A stretch of DNA of 50,473 bases, taken from an uncultured Planctomyces sp. (lineage in GTDB: Bacteria; Planctomycetota; Planctomycetia; Planctomycetales; Planctomycetaceae). The stretch is from contig CALGTK010000124.1 in assembly GCA_937904325.1 (NCBI GenBank), forward strand, positions 1 to 50,473, read 5' to 3'. The notes beneath the pieces were generated by a model, which was given only the letters and a program-made list of their open reading frames with translations, made no database searches and was not told the origin of the DNA. Positions 44,606 through 50,473 of the stretch are shown here, one piece after another (the first letter of the stretch is position 1; every line of letters starts with the position of its first letter). The position numbers and the translations under genes are program-made.

Positions 44606-47185
44606 ATGAAGCAACTTACCGTCACTATTGTTTTGCTGTTTGGAACGGTTGGAACGGCCACCGCAGCAGAAGACCTTGTTCCGCCAGCGTCATCGCGATT
44701 TGCGCAGCGTGACACGCAAGCCGTACCGGATTTCCAGAAGCACGTCGTTCCGTTGCTCGGAAGGCTCGGCTGCAATTCAGCGAAGTGTCATGGGTCGTTT
44801 CAGGGACAGGGCGGTTTTCGTTTGTCGTTGTTCGGGTTTGACTTCAATTCGGATCACCAGGCTTTGCGCGCCGACAGCCGTATTAGCAGCAATAATTCTG
44901 ATCAGAGCCTTGTCCTTCGCAAGCCCACCGAACAAACCGACCACGAAGGCGGCAGGCGATTCAACATCGATTCGTGGGAACACAATCTGCTGCGGCGGTG
45001 GATTCAATCCGGAGCTCATGGCGTTAAGCCCGCGACCATTCCCACGCCAGGTACGTCAACAGATGGGAGACCTACCAGGGACGGAATTGACTTTTTCACA
45101 TCGAAAATCAAACCACTGATCGAGGACCATTGCTATGAGTGCCACGGGTTCAATAATCGCAAAGGCGGCCTCAGCCTGAGGACACGCGACGGATTTCTGA
45201 CCGGCGGCGAATCGGGGGCGGCAGTTATTCCGGGCAAGCCGGACAACAGTTTGTTGCTAAGCGCTGTCCGCTACTCCGACGAAAGCCTGCAGATGCCACC
45301 CAGCGGGAAGCTCAAACCCCAGCAGATCGCGGACATTGAGCAGTGGGTACGGCTGGATACTCCCTGGCCTGATCGGTACCAGGCGGGCGCTGGCGACACC
45401 AATCAGGTCCTCATCAGTCTTCGGTATGAGCCAGAAGAGATCGTCTTCCGGCAAGACGGCGAGACATCACAGATCAAAGTCATCGCCCAGTGGAACAGCG
45501 GCGAGCGCGAAGACGTAACCTGCCTGAGTCGGTTCCAAACCAACAACGATGGCGTCGTGACTGTCGACCGTGACGGGCTGACGACATCAATGGGGAAAGG
45601 CGACACCCACATTGTCGCGTTCTATGACAATGGGGTGGCGGCCATTCCGGTGCTGCGACCAGTGTCGCCTTTCGCTTCACGAAAGATACGCAACTTTCGC
45701 AGAGCCATCAGTGATCATCCCATCGACCGATTCATCAACGCAAAACTGAACAAGCTGAGCCTCATCCCGTCGGAACTCTGTACAGATGCAGAGTTCCTTC
45801 GCCGAGTCAGCATCGACATGACGGGGACACTGCCAACTCCAGATGAAGTCAAATCATTCCTTGCCGACAAATCAAAAGACAAACGCAATCGAAAAATTGA
45901 AGAACTACTTCAGCGCCCGATCTATGCGGCATGGTGGGCGAATAAGCTTTGCGATTTCACTGGCTGCAATCCGAGGTCCATTAGCAGCTTGCTCGAAGTC
46001 GCTCGAGAAGACGGTTACGTCAAAGCGACCGAGTGGTACGACTGGATTCACGAGCGCGTCGCCAATAACGATCCCTACGACAAGCTGGCGGAAGGCATCA
46101 TGCTCGCCGAGTTATCCTTCGGAGCGGAGGGCATGCCATACTTTTGGACGCGACAAAGTTTGCAGGATCCGAAAGACACCGCCATGTCGGTGGCTCACGC
46201 CTTTCTGGGGATCCAACTTCAATGTGCGGAATGCCACAAGCATCCGTTCGATCGCTGGACGCAAGCCGACTTCAATCAGTTTTCTCAATTCTTCGAATCT
46301 GTGACAACGACCAAACGCAGATCTTTCGCGAAAGCTAATCAGTCACTGAGCCTTCTGCGCAGCCACGTTGTATCTCTGCAAGCAGGCGACGACCCGCGCA
46401 AACCGATCATGGATTGGATGCGAGACCCAAAAAATCCGTGGTTTGCTCGGGCCTTTGTCAACAGAGTCTGGGCAGGCTACTTCCACATTGGCATCGTCGA
46501 TCCACCGGGCCAGTTCACGCCGTCTAATCCGCCCAGCAATCCACAAGTCCTTGATTGGCTGACGCAAGGCTTCATCGAAAACGGCTTCGATATGAAGTGG
46601 CTTCATCGCCAAGTCACCAGCAGTGCAACCTATCAGCGGGGTTGGAAGCCGAACGAAACGAACGCCAGCGACCGCCGGAACTTCAGTCGCGCCATTCCTC
46701 GCCGCATTCCAGCGGAAGTCGTCTACGACGCCATGAAACAGGCGACGGCCGCGACTGATAAGCAGAACGAAGTACGCATCAACCTTAGGCGACGCGCATC
46801 GGGACATTTGTCGATGCGAATGGCCGGCACCCATGCGATGAAAGTCTTCGGTAAGCCGGATCGATCGATCAACTGCGATTGTGAACGAGTAAATGAACCT
46901 ACGTTACTGCAGGCCATATTTGCTCAGAACGATCCGCTCGTCCGCATGCGGATCGCCGACAGCGGCTGGATCATCGAAATCGAAGATGCGGACGCGGCAG
47001 GAAGACAACTGGACAATCACGAGTTAGTCGAACAAGTGTGGTTGCGCACTGTGAGTCGAAGGCCCACGGATGAGGAACTTGCACGATCTGTGAGGCACGT
47101 TGAATCGGTCGACACAGTCGTCGAAGGAGTGTCCGACTTAATGTGGGCAATGTTGAATACAAAAGAGTTCTTGCTGAATCATTGA
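44606..47185 (+). CDS. PSCyt/DUF1549/DUF1553 exported cytochrome-like protein
   Basis: The 859-residue protein starts MKQLTVTIVLLFGTV..., a signal peptide cleaved near TAAED. It carries an atypical C-x4-CH motif (Cys56-His62, CNSAKCH), a CxxCH at Cys176-His180 (CYECH) in a planctomycete cytochrome C domain, and a third CxxCH at Cys540-His544 (CAECH). An Ig-like BIG_2 domain lies at about 270-355. DUF1549 begins near HPIDRFINAKLNKLSL and contains LRRVSIDMTGTLPTPDEV. DUF1553 spans roughly 600-840. Such proteins are almost confined to Planctomycetes and are commonly paired with DUF1501 proteins, as here. A redox or degradative role at the cell envelope is the usual guess; the activity is unproven. 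Confidence 0.93.
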   Translation: MKQLTVTIVLLFGTVGTATAAEDLVPPASSRFAQRDTQAVPDFQKHVVPLLGRLGCNSAKCHGSFQGQGGFRLSLFGFDFNSDHQALRADSRISSNNSDQSLVLRKPTEQTDHEGGRRFNIDSWEHNLLRRWIQSGAHGVKPATIPTPGTSTDGRPTRDGIDFFTSKIKPLIEDHCYECHGFNNRKGGLSLRTRDGFLTGGESGAAVIPGKPDNSLLLSAVRYSDESLQMPPSGKLKPQQIADIEQWVRLDTPWPDRYQAGAGDTNQVLISLRYEPEEIVFRQDGETSQIKVIAQWNSGEREDVTCLSRFQTNNDGVVTVDRDGLTTSMGKGDTHIVAFYDNGVAAIPVLRPVSPFASRKIRNFRRAISDHPIDRFINAKLNKLSLIPSELCTDAEFLRRVSIDMTGTLPTPDEVKSFLADKSKDKRNRKIEELLQRPIYAAWWANKLCDFTGCNPRSISSLLEVAREDGYVKATEWYDWIHERVANNDPYDKLAEGIMLAELSFGAEGMPYFWTRQSLQDPKDTAMSVAHAFLGIQLQCAECHKHPFDRWTQADFNQFSQFFESVTTTKRRSFAKANQSLSLLRSHVVSLQAGDDPRKPIMDWMRDPKNPWFARAFVNRVWAGYFHIGIVDPPGQFTPSNPPSNPQVLDWLTQGFIENGFDMKWLHRQVTSSATYQRGWKPNETNASDRRNFSRAIPRRIPAEVVYDAMKQATAATDKQNEVRINLRRRASGHLSMRMAGTHAMKVFGKPDRSINCDCERVNEPTLLQAIFAQNDPLVRMRIADSGWIIEIEDADAAGRQLDNHELVEQVWLRTVSRRPTDEELARSVRHVESVDTVVEGVSDLMWAMLNTKEFLLNH

Positions 47186-47199
47186 CACGATCATCTCAT

Positions 47200-47226
47200 C
47201 ATGTCGATCCTGTAAATCCTGCTCAG
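47200..47226 (+). repeat. Copy 3 of an operon-spacer repeat
   Basis: The segment contains GATCCTGTAAATCCTG and aligns along its whole length with the reverse complement of 44536-44560. It lies between the DUF1549 and DUF1501 genes, ending 9 bases before the DUF1501 start. Confidence 0.7.
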
Positions 47227-47235
47227 AACAGAATC

Positions 47236-48516
47236 ATGAAAGATCAACTCTCCCGTCGCCAAATCCTGAACGTTGGTGCGCTAGGCGCCAGTCTGACGCT
47301 GACGCAATATCTGCGTCTGCGAGCCGCAGAAAATTCGCCAGCGAAGAAACGCAGTGCCATCTTAATTTTCATGGAGGGTGCGCCGTCACATCAGGACACA
47401 TTTGATTTAAAGCCCCACGCGACTGCTCAGGTTCGCGGCGAATTCAAACCAATCGCTACCAACGCGGTCGGAGTTCAAGTCTGCGAACATCTGCCGAAGC
47501 TGGCCCAGCGAGCCGACAAGTTCGCCGTCATCCGAGGCATCACTCATAATGTCGCTGATCACGGGCTCGCCAAGAAGTATCTGCTGACAGGAAACAAACC
47601 GTCACAGACAGTCAGCTACCCGGAATACGGCAGCGTCGTCAGTCACGAGTATCCGTCGGCGGAGGTACTGCCAACGTATGTGTCGATCGACGAATCATTT
47701 GTCGGCCCGGGGTACCTGGGTTCGCAATACAGTCCGCTGACTGCCGACAAGCCACGACACGGCATGCCCTACGCCGTCCGAGGCGTTTCGCTCGAAGACG
47801 GTTTGACCATCGAAAAGTATAAGTCGCAGAAGAGGCTGCTGGATGATCTCGACACTGCGTTTCGAGGGTTTGAGGACCTCGACGATCAGGTCCGCGGCAT
47901 GGACCGATTCTCGCAGCAGGCTTTTAACATCATCAGCTCGCCGCAAGCGCGAGCGGCATTCGATCTTTCGACAGAGAAACCCGTAGAAAATGATCGTTTC
48001 GGAAAACACGAGTTCGGCCAATCACTGCTGCTGGCCGCGAGACTGATCGAAGCCGGAGTCCACTTTGTCACCGTTCGACTCCGTCCAGCCGAATTCGACT
48101 TCGATACACACGCGGACAATTTTTCAAGACTGCGCACTCTGCTGCCACCCTTCGATCGAGCACTCGCCGCATTGATTGACAGATTGGATGAACGCGGTCT
48201 GCTCAAATCCACCGCAATCATGGCCACAGGAGAGTTTGGCCGCACACCTGAGATCAACAAATCAGGAGGCCGGGATCATTGGGCAAGAGCTATGTGTGCC
48301 GTCATGGCAGGCGGAGACGTGGCTGGTGGCCAAGTCATTGGCGAAACGGACGCAAATGCCGCCGAGCCAGTATCGGTTGGTTACACACCGGACGATCTTG
48401 CCGCTTCTTTGTTCGCGAATGTTGGTATCCCACCGAATACCGAGTTTCAAACCAATGTCGGCCGCCCAGTCACCCTCGTTCGAGATGGCTCGCCAATCAG
48501 TAAGCTGTTTACGTGA
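47236..48516 (+). CDS. Tat-exported DUF1501 protein
   Basis: The 426-residue protein starts MKDQLSRRQILNVG with a twin-Arg (residues 7-8) and a hydrophobic stretch, a Tat signal. The DUF1501 domain covers most of the chain, with SAILIFMEGAPSHQDTFDLKP near the N-terminus, DHGLAKKYLLTGNK, and TGEFGRTPEINKSGGRDHW near the C-terminus. DUF1501 proteins have an alkaline-phosphatase/sulfatase-like fold and occur next to DUF1549/DUF1553 proteins in planctomycetes; their reaction is unknown. The chosen start replaces an upstream in-frame codon that lies inside the DUF1549 gene. Confidence 0.93.
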   Translation: MKDQLSRRQILNVGALGASLTLTQYLRLRAAENSPAKKRSAILIFMEGAPSHQDTFDLKPHATAQVRGEFKPIATNAVGVQVCEHLPKLAQRADKFAVIRGITHNVADHGLAKKYLLTGNKPSQTVSYPEYGSVVSHEYPSAEVLPTYVSIDESFVGPGYLGSQYSPLTADKPRHGMPYAVRGVSLEDGLTIEKYKSQKRLLDDLDTAFRGFEDLDDQVRGMDRFSQQAFNIISSPQARAAFDLSTEKPVENDRFGKHEFGQSLLLAARLIEAGVHFVTVRLRPAEFDFDTHADNFSRLRTLLPPFDRALAALIDRLDERGLLKSTAIMATGEFGRTPEINKSGGRDHWARAMCAVMAGGDVAGGQVIGETDANAAEPVSVGYTPDDLAASLFANVGIPPNTEFQTNVGRPVTLVRDGSPISKLFT

Positions 48517-49007
48517 TTGACCTGCCCGAGTCAGGTCCCGCTACGGCCATCCGAGACGGTAAATATTCACTGGTCGCGCATCGCAGCTACAAATTCCCGC
48601 ATGACCGAAAGCAAATGGCTTCACTAATGAAGCAGATCGAAGACACGTTGCGGAAAGACGGAACGTTCGAAACAGAGATCCGCGGCAGCACGTTTAAAAA
48701 AACAGATGTTCGAGGGCTTCAACAACAAAGCAGCGGAGAAACTTCGCGGTCAATATATCAAGCTGAACATGTTCCATGAGTCGTGGATTCCCTCAATCAA
48801 GGTCGGCAGCATCCCGAACTGTTTGCCCGACTCAGAAAGCAGCTACTTGATATCAACGCAAGTGTTATCACTGACACTCCCGATTGGAAAAAACCGTCTG
48901 CAGGAGTCGGAATAGGGATCCACGCACTCTACACTTTCCGCCAGTTCGGAAGATCCATCCGGACGCCGTACTGGGACGATCGTGCTCACTTCACACACAT
49001 GAAATGA
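48513..49007 (+). pseudogene. Decayed 3' end of a sulfatase gene
   Basis: Fragments of a planctomycete sulfatase C-terminus are read in three successive frames. Frame 1 runs from a GTG at 48513 (ATAIRDGKYSLVAHRSYKFP...RGSTFKK). A run of seven A at 48696-48702 then breaks the frame. Frame 2 gives MFEGFNNKAAEKLRGQYIKLN and ESWIPSIKVGS. About 20 residues are missing before frame 3 resumes with HPELFARLRKQLLDINASV and DTPDWKK, ending at 49007. The catalytic N-terminal two-thirds, with the formylglycine site, is absent. The GTG overlaps the DUF1501 stop and the final TGA overlaps the next start (ATGA), so the gene was once in the operon. Confidence 0.8.
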
Positions 49008-50266
49008 AGACCATGCAAACCAGATCGATCGCCATCACGGTGACTTTCGCTGCACTGTGCGCCGGCAGCGCATCGCTGGCTAATGATGACTGGACCGGTT
49101 GGCTGGGGCCGCAGCGCAATGGCTGGGTCAGCAACTTTCAGCCGCCCGCTCAGTGGCCGGCAAGCCTGACGAAGGTCTGGAATGTCAAAGTCGGAACGGG
49201 CTACGGCTCACCCATTGTTGCCGATGGCCGCGTCTATCAGCACGCCCGTCAGGCGAACGACGAGGTCGTCTGGTGTGTCGATCTTAAAACCGGTGACATC
49301 AAATGGCGGAAGAGTCTGGCCGTCCCGTTCAAGGTTGCCGGCGGCGGTGACTATCACGGCAAGGGGCCGAAGTCGTCGCCAGTCATAGCGGACGGTCGCG
49401 TTTTTACGATGAGCATCACCGGGAGGCTGTCGGCCTGGAGTACGGATTCGGGCGAACTGTTCTGGCAACGCGACTACGACTCACAGTTTGGGAAGAGCCA
49501 TCCGAACTGGGGTGCCTCCACGTCGCCGATCGTTGACAGAGATCGAGTCATCGTCCACTTCGGTACAGACGCGCAAGGTGTGCTGGTCGCGCTGGATGTA
49601 GCCAGCGGTGAAGAAGTCTGGAGTCACGGTAAAGACGGCCCTTCGTACTCGTCGCCGCTTCTGGTTGAGATCCAGGGAGTTCGGCAGGTCGTCGAGTGGA
49701 ACCACCGAGCGCTTGTCGGCGTGGACAGCGAGTCGGGAAGTTCTCTGTGGGAGTATCCGTTCCCCCACATCGGTTCCGATCAGAACATGCCGACTCCGGC
49801 CTTTCACCACGGACGGATTCTTCTGGGCGGTGAAAACCGAGGCGTGCACAGCATCCGACCAACTTTGCAGGACGGAAAATGGAAAGTCGATCATGAGTGG
49901 CACCAGAAGAGCGTGGCTCTTGACATGAGTTCGGCGGTGATGAATGGCAAGTTCCTGTTTGGCTTCTCCCATTACGACCGCGGGAGACTGTTCTGTCTCG
50001 ATTCGGAGACCGGAGAAGTTCGCTGGGAGGGCACGCCCCGAACGGGTCGGAATGTAATGTTCCTGTCGATGCCCGGTTACGTTGCCGCCCTCATCGACAA
50101 CGGTGACCTTCAAATCATCAAGGCGACTGCCGATCGCTTTGACAAGGTGGCGTCCTATCAAGTGGCCGCTGGCCGCACATGGGCACCGCCGGTGCTGCTG
50201 TCTGACGGGGTTCTGGTGAAGGATCACGAGACGTTGACGTTGTGGTCACTGAAAGGCTCCAGATAG
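49004..50266 (+). CDS. Exported PQQ-like beta-propeller protein
   Basis: The protein (420 residues from ATG 49004) starts MKTMQTRSIAITVTFAALC, a signal peptide with cleavage near SLAND. The mature part begins WTGWLGPQRNGW and shows repeated propeller blades with the recurrent 'G-S-PIVADGRVY...GDIKWRK' and 'TGEVRWEG' patterns. It is of the same superfamily as the propellers at 5.2 and 42.2 kb but lacks EF-hand loops and C-terminal extra domains. The start overlaps the stop of the sulfatase remnant by four bases. Its role may be sugar or small-molecule binding or dehydrogenation; no cofactor evidence is seen. Confidence 0.88.
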   Translation: MKTMQTRSIAITVTFAALCAGSASLANDDWTGWLGPQRNGWVSNFQPPAQWPASLTKVWNVKVGTGYGSPIVADGRVYQHARQANDEVVWCVDLKTGDIKWRKSLAVPFKVAGGGDYHGKGPKSSPVIADGRVFTMSITGRLSAWSTDSGELFWQRDYDSQFGKSHPNWGASTSPIVDRDRVIVHFGTDAQGVLVALDVASGEEVWSHGKDGPSYSSPLLVEIQGVRQVVEWNHRALVGVDSESGSSLWEYPFPHIGSDQNMPTPAFHHGRILLGGENRGVHSIRPTLQDGKWKVDHEWHQKSVALDMSSAVMNGKFLFGFSHYDRGRLFCLDSETGEVRWEGTPRTGRNVMFLSMPGYVAALIDNGDLQIIKATADRFDKVASYQVAAGRTWAPPVLLSDGVLVKDHETLTLWSLKGSR

Positions 50267-50362
50267 TGACTCGCTGCGGCAGTCCAATGACTGTGAGCCG
50301 GCGATGCTCATGGCCAATGATCCCTCGATCGAAAAACACGCAATGGCCAGGTAATTGTGGTT

Positions 50363-50473
50363 GTGAATCGACTTGCTGGCGTGCTGCTGGTCGTTCTGTG
50401 TTCGACGCCTGCAATGTACGCTCAGAACGCCGACGATGCTGATTCGCGTGTCAGGCCCACCATCCCGTTTCTG
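50363..50473 (+). CDS. Exported protein, N-terminal part (runs off the window)
   Basis: A GTG at 50363 opens a frame that stays open to the last base. The 37 visible residues are a clear signal peptide (MNRLAGVLLVVLCSTPAMYA) followed by QNADDADSRVRPTIPFL. A second GTG six bases upstream is also in frame. CAGG lies upstream at a fair distance. It begins 96 bases after the propeller stop on the same strand and may extend the operon. Identity cannot be told from what is visible. Confidence 0.6.
   Translation, partial: MNRLAGVLLVVLCSTPAMYAQNADDADSRVRPTIPFL

Overview
The window is chromosomal DNA from a planctomycete (Planctomycetota). The clearest evidence is at the right end. It holds an exported PSCyt/DUF1549/DUF1553 cytochrome-like protein, a Tat-exported DUF1501 protein and PQQ-type propellers, all behind an ECF sigma factor and a FecR-like anti-sigma protein. 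Large Ser/Thr kinases, EF-hand exported proteins and tandem esterase/SMP-30 fusions fit the same phylum. I cannot name a genus from sequence alone. No tRNA, rRNA, CRISPR array, insertion sequence or origin was found.

Layout. 1-6.6 kb: a 15-bp tandem repeat at the left edge, a membrane-anchored parvulin isomerase (minus), mutS, a ProC-like dehydrogenase and an exported PQQ propeller with two EF-hand loops. 6.6-8.4 kb: a gene-poor scar with a broken D-lactate dehydrogenase gene. 8.4-11.6 kb: a Tat-exported amidohydrolase (minus), folE, a DUF971 gene and an exported FKBP isomerase. 11.6-17.7 kb (all minus): lipoprotein with a C-terminal CxxCH, small exported peptide, membrane Ser/Thr kinase, PP2C phosphatase and a cyclopropane-synthase-like methyltransferase. 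18-20.9 kb: phosphohexomutase and a UbiA prenyltransferase. 20.9-21.6 kb: no confident gene, but several strong hairpins, two of them terminator-like. 21.6-27.2 kb: three co-directional EF-hand genes, a transmembrane kinase with four extracytoplasmic EF-hand loops flanked by two exported Arg/Gly/Pro-rich EF-hand proteins. 27.4-31.5 kb: nucleotide-sugar dehydrogenase, class II photolyase, ferrochelatase. 31.8-36.6 kb: housekeeping run pheA, tpiA, secG, yicC, gmk, rpoZ. 36.8-39.4 kb: a three-domain esterase/esterase/SMP-30 protein (minus). 40.3-50.5 kb: ECF sigma, FecR-like anti-sigma, PQQ propeller, DUF1549/DUF1553, DUF1501, a decayed sulfatase 3' end, a second PQQ propeller and the start of another exported protein.

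How the genes may work together. The EF-hand group could form a calcium-responsive surface-to-kinase pathway: the kinase places its EF-hands outside the membrane, where its two exported neighbours are also predicted to act. The right-hand cluster reads as a sigma-controlled operon for an exported substrate-processing set. Its three larger spacers carry copies of one short repeat, and its anti-sigma protein and first propeller share a short helical motif. Two decayed genes (lactate dehydrogenase, sulfatase) show ongoing gene loss. Functions are assigned from recognised motifs only; no database search was run.
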